A stretch of 64,000 bases of DNA from Streptacidiphilus carbonis (GCF_000787775.1 NZ_BBPM01000017.1:46507-110506), one strand, 5' to 3'; counted from the first letter of the stretch, positions 39,296 through 48,816 are shown. Translations and numbers: made by a program. The notes: a model not told the origin generated them from the letters alone.

Positions 39296-41820
39296 ACGGC
39301 GGTGCCCCCGTCCCCGGTGGCGCCCCGGGTGTACTGCGGATGGATCAGCCCGACGCAGCTGTAGGGCAGCCCGTCGACCACCTCCACCGGTACGCCGCGC
39401 TGCTCGGCCAGCAGCCGGACGTGACGCAGCTCGGCCTCCGCGCCACGCCGCACCAGCACCTTCCAGGGCACGCGCCGCAGCAGGACCCGGGTGGTCTCGC
39501 CCACACCCGGTTTGACCAGGTTCACACTGTTGATGCCGTACTCCTCGCTGATGCGCTCCACGGCGGCCCAGCCGGACCAGTCGGGTTCGCGGTCGGGGCT
39601 GTCGGCGGCGGCACTGGCGCTGACATCGGGGCTGCTGACGTTCTCGAACTGCTCGGTGATCGCGTCCAGGAACTGCTCGGAGACGTCGCCGCCGGCCAGC
39701 TCGCGGTAGAACTTGGCGCCGTGGAAGTCGTCCGGGCCGATCAGGTCGGCGCGCAGCACGGTGCGCGAGACCAGCCCGGAAACCGTGGAGTTGAGGCAGG
39801 CCGAGGGGATCAGGAAGTCCTCCCTGGTCCCGAAGGTGCGCACGCAGTGGCCGGGGTCGGCGAGGACGGCCATCTCCGGGTCGAACCCGGTGCCGGCCAG
39901 CGCCTCGGCGAGCTCGCGGGTGATCGCGCCCTTGCCGGTCCAGCCGTCGACGAACACCACGTCGGCGGCGTTGTGACGGTCCGCCAGATAGCGCAGCGCG
40001 ACGGTGTCGATGCCCCGTCCGCGGACGATGGAGACCGCGTAGTGCGGCAGGTCGATGCCGTGCGCGTACTGCGCCCAGCGGCGCATCAGCACGCCGACCG
40101 GCGTCCCGGCCCGGGCCAGCGAGGCCAGCACCACGCCCTGGCCGCGCTCGGCCAGCACGGTCTCGGTGACCACGGCCACGGCCTGCGCCATACGGACCGC
40201 CGAATCGCGCAGGGCCTGCCGGAACAGCTCCTGGTACTCGGCGCTGGGCTGGTACTCGACCGGCAGCGACTCGGCGTAGTGGGCGCCGCCCTGCTGGATG
40301 GCCTCCTCGCGCTCCTCGGTGGGGGCCTCCAGAACGACCTCGGAGAGGTCCTTGAGCAGCCAGGCCACCTCGTCGGCGCGGTACGAGGAGAAGTCGGGAC
40401 CGTGGAGCGGCTGCGGGAGCGTACTGGCCGGGGCAGCACCGTCCGAAGCCTGCGCCGGGCGCGCGGGCCGGTGCGCCGGTACGACGGCCAGCAGTACGCG
40501 GTCGGTCACGCCGCGCAGCCGGTCCAGCAGTCCGCGCCCGGGGGTGTGCAGCGGCGCCCGGTCGCCGTGGTCGTCGACGACCAGCACGATCGCGTCGAAG
40601 CGGCGGGACGGGTCGCTGCCGGGGGCGACGTTGTAGGCGTAGCGGCGGCCCTCGCCGTCGGCGGGGGCGTCGTGCGAGGGGAAGGCGAGCCGGGTGCGCA
40701 GGGCGTAGCCGGGGTGGTCCACGGTCAGCGCCGGGGAGCGGGTGGTGGTGGAGAAGCGCACCTCGCTGTCGGCGCCCAGCCGCTCGGCGAGCGCCCCGGC
40801 GAGCCGCAGCGGCGCGTACATCAGCTCCTCCTGGCCGAGCACCAGCACCCGCTTCGGGAATTCGCCCGGCTGCGTGGGGTCCGGCTGCCCGGGGTCCAGC
40901 TGCTCGGCGAGCCGTGCTGCCATCCCCGGCAGCGCCTGCTCCAGCCGGGCCCGGTCGGCGGCGGTGAAACCGTGCCGGCCGCCGTCCGGCAGCCCGGCCG
41001 GCCAGCCCAGCTCCACCCGGACCAGCGGGGCCGGCGAACCGGCTGCCGGAACCCCGCAGCCCTGCCTGGCCTCCTCGGCCGCGACCAGCGCCGCCCCGCG
41101 TTCCAGCACGCCCTCCGGCAGCCGGACCGGGCCGGTGGCGGTGGCCACGACGTCGATGCGCACGCCCAGGTCGGCGGCGGTCTTGGCGAATCCCTCGCGG
41201 TCCTCGGCGCTGCGGGTGTCGATCAGCGCGGCGACCACGTAGTGGCCGCGCGGGTGGCGGCCGTGCAGGGCGGCGACGGTGTTCAGCACGGTGCGGCCGG
41301 TGGACAGCTCGTCGTCGACCAGCACCAGAGGTCCGGCGCCGCCGAGGAAGCCGGGGTCGGCGGGCAGCAGCAGATGGGAGGTGGCGTGCGAGTGCTCCTC
41401 CTCGAACCCGACCGCCTCGACGCCCGCGACCGGGCGGCGGGTCGAGTGCAGATACGGCGCGGCCGCACCGGAGGCGCCGCCCAGACCGTCCGCCACGCAG
41501 TGGCCGAGGCCGGTCGCCGTCTCCGCATAGCCCAGCACCACCGGCTGCGCCTCGGCGCCGAGCAGCTCCCGCACCGCCTCGCCGAGCCGGTAGCCGGCCC
41601 CGTAGACCACCTCGGGCCGCTGCGGCACATGCTTGCCCAGCACCTGCGACACCAGCAGATGCGCCCGGCGCGGGTTGTGCCGAAGCGCCAGGCCCAGCAG
41701 TTCCCGCACGGACGGCTCCGGCAGCCGGACGCCGAGCCGCTGCTCGACCCACGCCCCCGGCCACTCCTCGCCGCTGTCCCGTCCCTGGACCTGTCCCGGG
41801 GTCTGAGCCTCAGCCGTCAT
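39292..41820 (-). CDS. Fused phosphoribosyltransferase - TRSP - StiP-like (cysteine protease family) protein
   Basis: 842 residues. Residues about 30-240: phosphoribosyltransferase with the PRPP loop LVLVDDELSTGRTVLN near residue 170. About 300-460: TRSP domain with its name motif in FSTTTRSPALTVDHPGYALR. About 480-842: StiP-type region, DFSSYRADEVAWLLKDLSEV, EEAIQQGGAHYAESLPVEY, VVFVDGWTGKGAITREL, LIPSACLNSTVSGLVSRT, and a PELOTA-like end VNLVKPGVGETTRVLLRRVPW. In many bacteria the PRTase-TRSP and StiP parts are separate adjacent genes; here one frame covers both. It follows a CitE-like gene on the same strand (107 bp) and is coupled to the HAD gene. Its reaction is undefined. Confidence 0.85.
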   Translation of the reverse strand: MTAEAQTPGQVQGRDSGEEWPGAWVEQRLGVRLPEPSVRELLGLALRHNPRRAHLLVSQVLGKHVPQRPEVVYGAGYRLGEAVRELLGAEAQPVVLGYAETATGLGHCVADGLGGASGAAAPYLHSTRRPVAGVEAVGFEEEHSHATSHLLLPADPGFLGGAGPLVLVDDELSTGRTVLNTVAALHGRHPRGHYVVAALIDTRSAEDREGFAKTAADLGVRIDVVATATGPVRLPEGVLERGAALVAAEEARQGCGVPAAGSPAPLVRVELGWPAGLPDGGRHGFTAADRARLEQALPGMAARLAEQLDPGQPDPTQPGEFPKRVLVLGQEELMYAPLRLAGALAERLGADSEVRFSTTTRSPALTVDHPGYALRTRLAFPSHDAPADGEGRRYAYNVAPGSDPSRRFDAIVLVVDDHGDRAPLHTPGRGLLDRLRGVTDRVLLAVVPAHRPARPAQASDGAAPASTLPQPLHGPDFSSYRADEVAWLLKDLSEVVLEAPTEEREEAIQQGGAHYAESLPVEYQPSAEYQELFRQALRDSAVRMAQAVAVVTETVLAERGQGVVLASLARAGTPVGVLMRRWAQYAHGIDLPHYAVSIVRGRGIDTVALRYLADRHNAADVVFVDGWTGKGAITRELAEALAGTGFDPEMAVLADPGHCVRTFGTREDFLIPSACLNSTVSGLVSRTVLRADLIGPDDFHGAKFYRELAGGDVSEQFLDAITEQFENVSSPDVSASAAADSPDREPDWSGWAAVERISEEYGINSVNLVKPGVGETTRVLLRRVPWKVLVRRGAEAELRHVRLLAEQRGVPVEVVDGLPYSCVGLIHPQYTRGATGDGGTAV

Positions 41821-41874
41821 CGTCCTGCTTCCGTCGATCGTTCATCCGTGCACAAGCGCATGCGCACGCCTGTC

Positions 41875-41902
41875 CACTCCCCCAGTCCATCACAGGGGAG
41901 TG
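41875..41902. terminator. Hairpin between CitE-like and PRTase-StiP genes
   Basis: CACTCCCC and GGGGAGTG pair perfectly around a 12-base loop. It lies in the 107-bp gap between two same-strand genes, so it may attenuate or process the operon mRNA rather than end it. Confidence 0.45.
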
Positions 41903-41927
41903 ACGCGCAGGTGACCCGCTGCCCTCC

Positions 41928-43106
41928 TCAGGGGCACAGGCAGGCAGCCAGCAGTTCCGCGAAGGTCACGTCCTCGCGCGCCACCCCGAAGACCGAGGCC
42001 CGCAGCATCACCCGCTGCGCCCAGGCGCGGTGCGGCTTAACTTCGTTCATCTTGTTGGTGTATGCCGACCGCATCACCCCGCCGCCGGACCGGTCCTGGT
42101 GCAGGATGTCCGCGGCGTCCGACCACTCCTCGTGGGTGGCCACGGACAGTGCGTGCACCGCGGGGACATGGCTCGGGTGGATGCAGGTCTTGCCGAGCAG
42201 GCCGTTGGCGCGGTCCAGCTCGATCTCCCTGATCAGCCCGTCCAGGTCGTGCGCGATCAGCCGGCGCCGGACCTCCTCGGAGGGCGGCTCCGTGCCGGCG
42301 AACGGCGTGCTGCGCAGCTGCGGTTTGAACTTACGCTGCTGGACCGGGAAGTACTCCCAGACCGGACCGGTGACGGTGTATCCGGTGCCGTCCGCGCGGC
42401 CCAGCACATTGACCACGTCGCCGATCACCGAAGCGACCAGCTGCACGTCGTAGGCGGTCAGGTCCGGCGGCCGGCGCAGCCCGTACGCGGAGCTGAGGTC
42501 GGTGACGCCGAGGCGGACCGCGAGCACCTGCTCACGGTGCTTCTCCAGCACCAGCGCGATCCCGGCCAGGGTCTCCCGACGGGTCTCCAGATGGGCCAGT
42601 TCCGGGGACTCCAGCACCGGCATGGAGAACAGCCGCAGGCCGGTGCTGCCGCGCACCCGGTCCAGCGCCTCCAGGAACGGCAGGCCGCTCTCCTCGGTGA
42701 ACTTGGGCATCACGAAGCCCGACAGCACCGCCAGCGCGGGGCCCAGCCGGGCCGCCAGATCGACGATCTGCTCCGGACGGCGCACCCGGACGAAGAGCAG
42801 CGGCAACTGCTCGCCGGCCTCGGCGTGTTCCAGCAGCAGCGGCAGCTGCCTGACCAGGTTGTCCTCGGCTGCCGCGACCTCGTTGTCGTCGATCGCGTCC
42901 TCCAGGCAGAGCACCATCGACACCACACCCTGGGCCGCCTGCTTCCGGATGTCGTCGTACAACCGGGGCCTGGTGGCCGGCGAGTAGAGGGTGGCGCCGA
43001 GGGCGGTGGACAGCACCATGGGGTCGCTGGAGCGGTCGAATTCGACGGGTTCGCGCAGGAAGAGGCGCGCGCGGGTCTCGGCGTCGAGTTGACTGAAATG
43101 GCGCAT
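41928..43106 (-). CDS. HpcH/HpaI aldolase / citrate-lyase beta-like protein of the Ter module
   Basis: 392 residues. TIM-barrel CitE-like core: ATLYSPATRPRLYDDIRKQ, VVSMVLCLEDAIDDNEV (acidic metal site near residue 70), FVMPKFTEESG, FSMPVLESPELAHL and VRLGVTDLSSAYGLR, plus the late GLLGKTCIHPSHVP motif shared with CitE. These enzymes cleave or join C-C bonds of CoA or keto-acid substrates with Mg2+. It is the first gene of the minus-strand module CitE - PRTase/StiP - HAD. ATG 43106 has GAGGAGGGG upstream. Divergent from a terD gene (295-bp gap). Confidence 0.86.
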   Translation of the reverse strand: MRHFSQLDAETRARLFLREPVEFDRSSDPMVLSTALGATLYSPATRPRLYDDIRKQAAQGVVSMVLCLEDAIDDNEVAAAEDNLVRQLPLLLEHAEAGEQLPLLFVRVRRPEQIVDLAARLGPALAVLSGFVMPKFTEESGLPFLEALDRVRGSTGLRLFSMPVLESPELAHLETRRETLAGIALVLEKHREQVLAVRLGVTDLSSAYGLRRPPDLTAYDVQLVASVIGDVVNVLGRADGTGYTVTGPVWEYFPVQQRKFKPQLRSTPFAGTEPPSEEVRRRLIAHDLDGLIREIELDRANGLLGKTCIHPSHVPAVHALSVATHEEWSDAADILHQDRSGGGVMRSAYTNKMNEVKPHRAWAQRVMLRASVFGVAREDVTFAELLAACLCP

Positions 43107-43401
43107 GGCCCCTCCTCGGGATTCCTGGGCGTGACAGCACTGTTGTTCTCTGCTGCGGAGAGTGGGACGTCCGGGACCGCCGGGGCCGTTGGCGATAATC
43201 GTACGGATCCTGCGGTAAGAATCCAGTCAGGAAACCAGCTGTTCTCGGAAGCGTGGCGTCCGGTTAACACGCGGAGCGCGCAGACCCGCGGCACCGGCCC
43301 GGTTCCACCGGCGCCGCCCCGCCGCCTACCCTGGTGCCTCGACACGTTTCCCGCCAGTTGGGACCGCAGCAGCGCTCAGACAGAGGGAGAGCTCAACCGC
43401 G

Positions 43402-44214
43402 ATGACCAAGGTCATGCCCAAGGGCTCCAACACACCGCTGACCAAGGTGGACGCGGTGCGCGCGGTGCTGCGCTGGCGCCTGGTGCCCGGCGCTCCGGAC
43501 GTGGACGTGTCGGCGCTGCTGCTCGGCCCGGACGGCAGGGTCAGCTCGGACGACGACTTCGTCTTCTACAACCAGCCCCGGCACCCCTCCGGGCTGGTCC
43601 GGCACCGCTCCAGGGCCAGGATCGGCGACGACGTCACCGAGACCGTCGACATCGACCTGGCGCTGCTGCCCACCGAGATCGACCGGGTGGTGGTGGGCGG
43701 CTCGGTCGAGCACGGCGACTTCGACGAGATCCCCGAGTTGCGGATCCTGCTGTTCGACATCGCCCTCGGCCCCGGCGCGGAGGCGCTGGCCCGCTTCGAC
43801 ATCGCCGACACCGGCGGGGTCACCGCGCTGCTCTGCGGCGAGCTCTACCGGCGCAGCGGGGGTTGGAAGTTCCGGGCCATCGGGCAGGGGTACTCCTCCG
43901 GGCTGGTCGGGCTGGCCACCGACTTCGGCATCACCATCGACGAGGACGAGGACGATGACGAGCCTGCGGCTCCGGCCCCCGCGCCGGAGCCCACCCCCGA
44001 GCCCGAGCTGGTCATCCCCCCGCCGCCGAGCCACCCGCCGACGCCCCCGGCCCCCCAGCCCGCGGTCGAGCCTGCGGCAGCCGCCGCCTCCCACGGCTAC
44101 GGCTACCCGCCGCCGTACCAGCCGGCGCAGCCCGTGCAGCCCGCGCTGCTCCCCGAGCCGGAGGGGTTCGCGCTTCCGCTCCAGGGGCCCCAGTTCCAGG
44201 GTGGCCAGCGGTAG
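43402..44214 (+). CDS. TerD-family protein with a long proline-rich tail
   Basis: 270 residues. Residues 1-180 are the TerD beta-sandwich: MTKVMPKGSNTPLTKVDAVR, VDVSALLLGPDGRVSSDDDFVFYNQP (acidic Ca2+-binding loop) and [21 protein letters not shown]. The usual LSK start is partly lost. Residues 181-270 are an acidic stretch (IDEDEDDDE) and then Pro/Ala/Tyr-rich, probably disordered and interaction-prone. TerD proteins bind Ca2+ and belong to membrane-linked stress systems (tellurite, phage, oxidative stress). Divergent from the CitE-like gene. Confidence 0.9.
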   Translation: MTKVMPKGSNTPLTKVDAVRAVLRWRLVPGAPDVDVSALLLGPDGRVSSDDDFVFYNQPRHPSGLVRHRSRARIGDDVTETVDIDLALLPTEIDRVVVGGSVEHGDFDEIPELRILLFDIALGPGAEALARFDIADTGGVTALLCGELYRRSGGWKFRAIGQGYSSGLVGLATDFGITIDEDEDDDEPAAPAPAPEPTPEPELVIPPPPSHPPTPPAPQPAVEPAAAAASHGYGYPPPYQPAQPVQPALLPEPEGFALPLQGPQFQGGQR

Positions 44215-44247
44215 GTCGGTCTCGGGTGCGGGCCGCAGGGGGCTGGT

Positions 44248-44330
44248 CGCGCAGTTCCCCGCGCCCCTGGGGGACTGCGATTTGACCACCCTGGGTCACC
44301 TGCACGTGCAGGGGCGCGGGGAACTGCGCG
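44248..44330. repeat. Dispersed palindromic intergenic element, copy 3
   Basis: CGCGCAGTTCCCCGCGCCCC (from 44248) and GGGGCGCGGGGAACTGCGCG (to 44330) are exact complements. Between the convergent terD-tail and TerA-like genes; flanks share the TGCGGC-type outer motif with the other copies. Confidence 0.88.
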
Positions 44331-44377
44331 ACCGGCCAGGCGCACGCCGCACCCGGGAACAGACCCGCGGTGCCCCC

Positions 44378-45106
44378 CTACGCCCCCGACTTCACCCCGC
44401 GCTGCCACTGCAGCCCCCACCCGTACAGCCGGTCGAGCTCCGCCTGGAACCCGTAGACGTACTTGGCCTCCCGCCGCACCGTCAGGTTCCCCCCCTTGTT
44501 CTCGATCAGCGCCACCGCGCACGACCTGGCCTGCGACGCCCGCTGGTCCAGTCGGACCTCGATCGGCCTGCCGCCCGGAGGGGCCAGCGTGACCACCGCG
44601 TGGGTGCGGTCGAAGGCAGGGGTCTCGTCGTAGATGTAGACGAAGATCAGGATCCGCTTGAACAGGTCCTTCTTCTCCAGGTCGATGTAGAGCATCTCCC
44701 CGGAGGGCGCGCCGGACCGGTCGTCCCGGCTGAGCCGGATGTACGGCGAGTGCTGCAGGTCGCCGTAGTAGTTGCCCAGCGGCTGCACCACCCCCTTGGT
44801 GCCGTCCTGCAGCTCGTAGAGCGCGCCGAGGTCCAGGTCCACCGCCAGGATCTGGTTGGCCGGCTGAGGCATCGTCATCGGCCGGAACAGGGTGGGGTGC
44901 AGCAGCCCGCGCAACCGCTCACCGGCCGGCCGGGCCGCCGGCTCCGCCTCCCGCGCCGTCCAGTGCAGGTTGACCTGCATGGTCCCGTGCACCGCGCCCA
45001 GATCGCTCAACGACACCAGGGGTGACCCCTTGGTGAGTGTCAGCCGGTCCACCCCCGGACCGAAGGTCTGGTCCGTTCTGCGCATGAAGTCCCGAATCCC
45101 CGCCAT
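44378..45106 (-). CDS. TerA-like tellurium-resistance family protein
   Basis: 242 residues from ATG 45106, with GAGGGG upstream. The protein resembles TerA rather than TerD: VHGTMQVNLHWTA, ILAVDLDLGALYELQDGTKG (Asp-rich ligand loop), NYYGDLQHSPYIRLSRDDRSG, GEMLYIDLEKKDLFKRIL and the ending LTVRREAKYVYGFQAELDRLYGW. It should form a Ter-type beta-sandwich in the cytoplasm. Convergent with the proline-tailed terD. The role in the cluster is presumably assembly with TerD proteins on the membrane; this is inference. Confidence 0.82.
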   Translation of the reverse strand: MAGIRDFMRRTDQTFGPGVDRLTLTKGSPLVSLSDLGAVHGTMQVNLHWTAREAEPAARPAGERLRGLLHPTLFRPMTMPQPANQILAVDLDLGALYELQDGTKGVVQPLGNYYGDLQHSPYIRLSRDDRSGAPSGEMLYIDLEKKDLFKRILIFVYIYDETPAFDRTHAVVTLAPPGGRPIEVRLDQRASQARSCAVALIENKGGNLTVRREAKYVYGFQAELDRLYGWGLQWQRGVKSGA

Positions 45107-45371
45107 TGTCCGCGCCCCTCCGCACTCATCCCTGGCATCCACCAGCGAATTACCCATCCCCCGGGCTTCCCGCACCCCTGACTAGTGGTCACAACAGGCT
45201 CAGGCGTACGATGCGTTCTCTGCTGACGCGATATCGTCATGCACGCACGCGTGTCGAGGCGTCAACTCCGCCGCCTCCGGGGGACACCGTGGTCGCTACA
45301 CTGCCCGACCGCTGACCCCCCAGTCCATGGCCCCCCGTGCCGCCCGACCCGAAGCCGAGGCTGTCCCACCT

Positions 45372-46376
45372 ATGAACCTATCCTCCATACAGCTGGTGTG
45401 GCTGGCCGTCGGGTGTGCGATCGCCCTGGTCATAGCAGTCGTGATGGGCCTGCTGCGCACCAAGAAGCCCAAGCACGCCGCCGAGCCGGCCGACTCCTGG
45501 GAGCGCAGCGAAGCACGTCGCCGCCGCAAGGAGACCATCTACGGCAGTGCGTCCTACGTCCTGCTGTTCGCCTGCGCCTCGGTCGCGGCCGCGCTCTCGT
45601 TCCACGGTCTGGTCGGCTTCGGTCAGCAGAACCTCAACCTCTCCGGGGGCTGGGAGTACCTGGTCCCGTTCGGCCTCGACGGCGCCGCGATGTTCTGCTC
45701 GGTGCTCGCGGTCCGCGAGGCCAGCCACGGTGACGCCGCGCTCGGATCCCGCATGCTGGTCTGGCTCTTCGCCGGTGCCTCCGCCTGGTTCAACTGGGTG
45801 CACGCGCCGCGCGGCGGCGACCACAACGGCGCCCCGCAGTTCTTCGCGGGCATGTCGCTCTCGGCGGCCGTGCTGTTCGACCGGGCGCTGAAGCAGACCC
45901 GCCGGGCCGCCCTGCGCGAGCAGGGCCTGGTGCCCCGCCCGCTGCCGCAGATCCGGATGGTCCGCTGGCTCCGCGCCCCCGTCGAGACCTACCAGGCCTG
46001 GTCGTTGATGCTGCTGGAGAACGTCCGCACGCTGGACGACGCGGTCGAGGAGGTCCGCGAGGACAAGCGCGAGCGGGAGGCCGCCGCGGCCCGGCAGCGC
46101 AGCGAGAACCGGCGCGAGCGCGCCGAGTTGAAGGCCATCTCGCGCTCCGCCCCGCTGCGCGAGCTGACCACGCTGGAGGCCTCCGGCAGCGCCGAGAACG
46201 CCGCCGCGCTGGAGCCCGCCTCCACCCGCGGCGTGCTGCCCCGCCGACGCCGCGCCGACGCGCTGGAGAGCACCGCCCCGGTGTCATCGTCCGGCTCCGA
46301 CGACGGCGACTCCCCGCTGCCCCGGCTCGACTCGCTGGAGAAGAAGCTCAAGGACCTGGAGCAGCAGTTCGGCTGA
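45372..46376 (+). CDS. DUF2637 membrane protein
   Basis: 334 residues from ATG 45372. One N-terminal helix (IQLVWLAVGCAIALVIAVVMG), a basic cytoplasmic stretch (RSEARRRRKETIYGSA), then three more helices typical of DUF2637 (YVLLFACASVAAALSFHG, YLVPFGLDGAAMFCSVLAVREA, and one around SRMLVWLFAGASAWFNWVHAP). A long charged C-terminal part (about 210-334) includes a helical coiled-coil segment and ends KKLKDLEQQFG. DUF2637 occurs in actinobacterial plasmid-spread proteins and in chromosomal copies like this one; function unknown. Confidence 0.82.
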   Translation: MNLSSIQLVWLAVGCAIALVIAVVMGLLRTKKPKHAAEPADSWERSEARRRRKETIYGSASYVLLFACASVAAALSFHGLVGFGQQNLNLSGGWEYLVPFGLDGAAMFCSVLAVREASHGDAALGSRMLVWLFAGASAWFNWVHAPRGGDHNGAPQFFAGMSLSAAVLFDRALKQTRRAALREQGLVPRPLPQIRMVRWLRAPVETYQAWSLMLLENVRTLDDAVEEVREDKREREAAAARQRSENRRERAELKAISRSAPLRELTTLEASGSAENAAALEPASTRGVLPRRRRADALESTAPVSSSGSDDGDSPLPRLDSLEKKLKDLEQQFG

Positions 46377-46456
46377 GCTCCGGACGGGGCCGCCTACCGG
46401 GCCGGACCGCGCTCGGGCATGGAGGAACCCCTGCCCAGGGGCACTAAGGTGTGGGC

Positions 46457-47632
46457 ATGATTGCCAGGCCCGCGACCTCCTCCACGCTCAAGGAGATCAA
46501 TCTCAGGACCGTCCTCGACGTGATCCGCGCCGAGGCCCCGGTCTCCCGCGCGGAGATCGCCCGGCGGACCGGAATCTCCAAGCCGACCGTCTCCGCCCTG
46601 CTCCAGGACCTGTTGGAGATGGGCCTGGTGTCGGAGACGGTCAGGGCCGAATTCGGCCCCACCTACGGCGCGTTGTTCTTCGCCCCGCGCCCCGAGGCCG
46701 CCTATGTGCTGGCTCTGGACGTCGGCGCCCGGCGCCTCCGGGGCGCGCTCGCGGACCTGGACGGCACCGTCAGGATCCGCCGCGACGTGCTGGTCGAGGG
46801 CCTGGACGCGCCCCGGATCGTGCAGACCGGCGCCGAGCTCGCCGAGGAGATGTGCGCCGAGGCCGGTATCCCCCGCGAGGCACTGCAGCACGCCGCCGTG
46901 GGCGTGCCCGGGGTCGTCGACCGCAGGGACGGGCGGATCTGGCAGGGCGCCAACATCCCCTCCCTGGACGGCTTCGCGGTGCAGGAGGCGTTCGAGGAAG
47001 CCCTCTCCATGCCGGCCACCGTGGAGAACGACATCCACCTGGCGGCGCTCGGCGAGCAGCGCCGCGGCAACGGCACCGCGGCCGAGAGCTTCACCTTCCT
47101 CTCGGTGGGTACCGGCGTCGGCGCCGGCCTGGTGCTGCACGGCGAGCTGCACCGGGGCTTCGCCGGCGCGGCCGGCGAGTTGGACTGCGCGGTGGAGCCC
47201 GACGAGTTCGACGCCCAGGACCCCTGCGCCGCCTCACTGCTGCGGTACGCGGTCACCCGGCTCCCGGAGGAGGCCGCGCGGGGCGCGCTGACGACCGAGC
47301 AGGTCTTCGCGCTGGCCCGTGACGGCCATCCGGGCGCCTGCGCGGTGGTGGACGAGGAGGCCAGGCGGATCACCGGCTACCTGGCCCCGGTCGCCGCGGT
47401 GGCGGACGTGGAACTGGTGGTCCTCGGCGGCGGGATCGGCCTCAACGGCGACCTGCTGCTGGACCGGATCCGGGAGCGGCTGGCCGCCCGGGTCCCCTAC
47501 CCGCCACGGATCGAGGTCTCGGCGCTGGGCAACGCGGCCGTGCTGACCGGCGCGGTCTCGGTGGCCACCCGCGCCGCCCTGGAGCAGATCCTGACACTGC
47601 GTTTCGCCGCTCCAGGGCATCGCAGACCGTAG
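46457..47632 (+). CDS. ROK-family transcriptional regulator
   Basis: 391 residues from ATG 46457; a GTG two codons earlier is possible. N-terminal HTH: NLRTVLDVIRAEAPVSRAEIARRTGISKPTVSALLQDL. The ROK sugar-kinase-like domain follows: AYVLALDVGARRLRGALADLDG, VGVPGVVDRRDG, VENDIHLAALGE and SVGTGVGAGLVL. The catalytic/zinc region is altered: GAAGELDCAVEPDEF replaces the usual GEIGH...CxCGxxGCxE, so zinc binding and kinase activity are probably lost. It likely responds to a sugar and represses distant targets. It ends 13 bp from the convergent DUF475 gene. Confidence 0.88.
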   Translation: MIARPATSSTLKEINLRTVLDVIRAEAPVSRAEIARRTGISKPTVSALLQDLLEMGLVSETVRAEFGPTYGALFFAPRPEAAYVLALDVGARRLRGALADLDGTVRIRRDVLVEGLDAPRIVQTGAELAEEMCAEAGIPREALQHAAVGVPGVVDRRDGRIWQGANIPSLDGFAVQEAFEEALSMPATVENDIHLAALGEQRRGNGTAAESFTFLSVGTGVGAGLVLHGELHRGFAGAAGELDCAVEPDEFDAQDPCAASLLRYAVTRLPEEAARGALTTEQVFALARDGHPGACAVVDEEARRITGYLAPVAAVADVELVVLGGGIGLNGDLLLDRIRERLAARVPYPPRIEVSALGNAAVLTGAVSVATRAALEQILTLRFAAPGHRRP

Positions 47633-47645
47633 GGCGACAGCCCCT

Positions 47646-48773
47646 CTACAGCGCGGGTACGTCCACCGACTCCGACTCCCCCTCGGCCGCCAACCGCTTG
47701 TTGCGCAGCACCGAGGACAACAGTGCCAGCCCGATGAAGGCCACCCCGATCAGACCGGTGACGATCTCCGGGATCGTGTACTTGATGGACACCATCAGGA
47801 TGATGGCCAGCGCGCCGATGGCGTAGTGCGCGCCGTGCTCCAGGTAGACGTAGTCGTCCAGGGTGCCCTGGCGGACCAGGTAGACCGTCAGCGAGCGGAT
47901 GTACATCGCGCCGATGCCCAGGCCCAGGGTGATCTGGAAGATGTCCTGGCTGATGGCGAAGGCGCCGACGACGCCGTCGAAGGAGAACGAGGCGTCCAGC
48001 ACCTCCAGGTACAGGAACAGGAAGAACGCGGCCTTGCCGGCCACCAGGATGGCGGGCTTCCCGTTCTTGCCGTTCCTGCCGGCCGGAGCGGCCGCAGCCT
48101 CCTCGGCGCCGTCCTCGTCCTCGTCGTCCTCGCCCGCGCTCTCGAACAGGTTGGACAGTCCGCCCACGGCCAGGTAGGTGGTGAGCCCGGCGACCCCGGC
48201 CAGCAGAACCGTCTCTGCGCCGCCCTCGGCGAAGAAGCGGGCGGACAGCATCAGCACGATCAGCGAGACGACCACCGACAGCTGGTCCAGCTTGCCGATC
48301 TTCTCCAGCGGCTTCTCCAGCCATTCGAGCCACTGGATCTCCTTCTCGCCGAGGATGAAGTCCAGGAAGATCATCAGCAGGAACATCCCGCCGAAGGCGG
48401 CGATCGCGGGGTGCGCGGCGTCCAGGTGCTGGGCGTAGGTCAGCCCGGCCTCGGTCTTGGTGGAGTCCAGCGCCAGCTGCACCACGCTGACCGGGCTGAT
48501 GTGCGCGGTCAGCGCCACCACCAGCAGCGGGAAGATCAGGCGCATGCCGAACACGGCGATCAGCACGCCGACGGTGAGGAAGATCTTCTGCCAGAACGGC
48601 GTCATCCGCTTCAGGATGGTCGCGTTGATGACGGCATTGTCGAAGGACAGTGAGATCTCGAGAACGGAGAGGATCAGGACGACGCCGATGCCGTCCGCCC
48701 CCCAGAAATACGCGGCGGCTGCGAGGCCGATCACAGTGATCCCGAAGGACCACCCGAAGGTACGGAGGAGCAC
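47646..48773 (-). CDS. DUF475 / TerC-like integral membrane protein
   Basis: 375 residues, GTG start, about nine helices. TerC-type intramembrane acidic motifs: VLEISLSFDNAVINATIL near residue 37 and LDASFSFDGVVGAFAIS near residue 253, related to each other and to the TerC EISLSFDN signature. An acidic cytoplasmic loop (EDDEDEDGAEE) lies between the halves. The family is linked to metal export or Ter-complex anchoring in the membrane. Last gene of a minus-strand run terD - terD - DUF475, with a hairpin in the 121-bp gap before it. Confidence 0.9.
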   Translation of the reverse strand: MLLRTFGWSFGITVIGLAAAAYFWGADGIGVVLILSVLEISLSFDNAVINATILKRMTPFWQKIFLTVGVLIAVFGMRLIFPLLVVALTAHISPVSVVQLALDSTKTEAGLTYAQHLDAAHPAIAAFGGMFLLMIFLDFILGEKEIQWLEWLEKPLEKIGKLDQLSVVVSLIVLMLSARFFAEGGAETVLLAGVAGLTTYLAVGGLSNLFESAGEDDEDEDGAEEAAAAPAGRNGKNGKPAILVAGKAAFFLFLYLEVLDASFSFDGVVGAFAISQDIFQITLGLGIGAMYIRSLTVYLVRQGTLDDYVYLEHGAHYAIGALAIILMVSIKYTIPEIVTGLIGVAFIGLALLSSVLRNKRLAAEGESESVDVPAL

Positions 48774-48816
48774 GGAGGGGCCTGAACCTTTCTGGAACGC
48801 GTGCAGCCACAGTCGC

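Noticed and set aside
43107-43401. Possible small gene or riboswitch between CitE-like and terD genes
   Set aside because: No coding frame with a ribosome site and no recognisable RNA motif; likely only divergent promoters.
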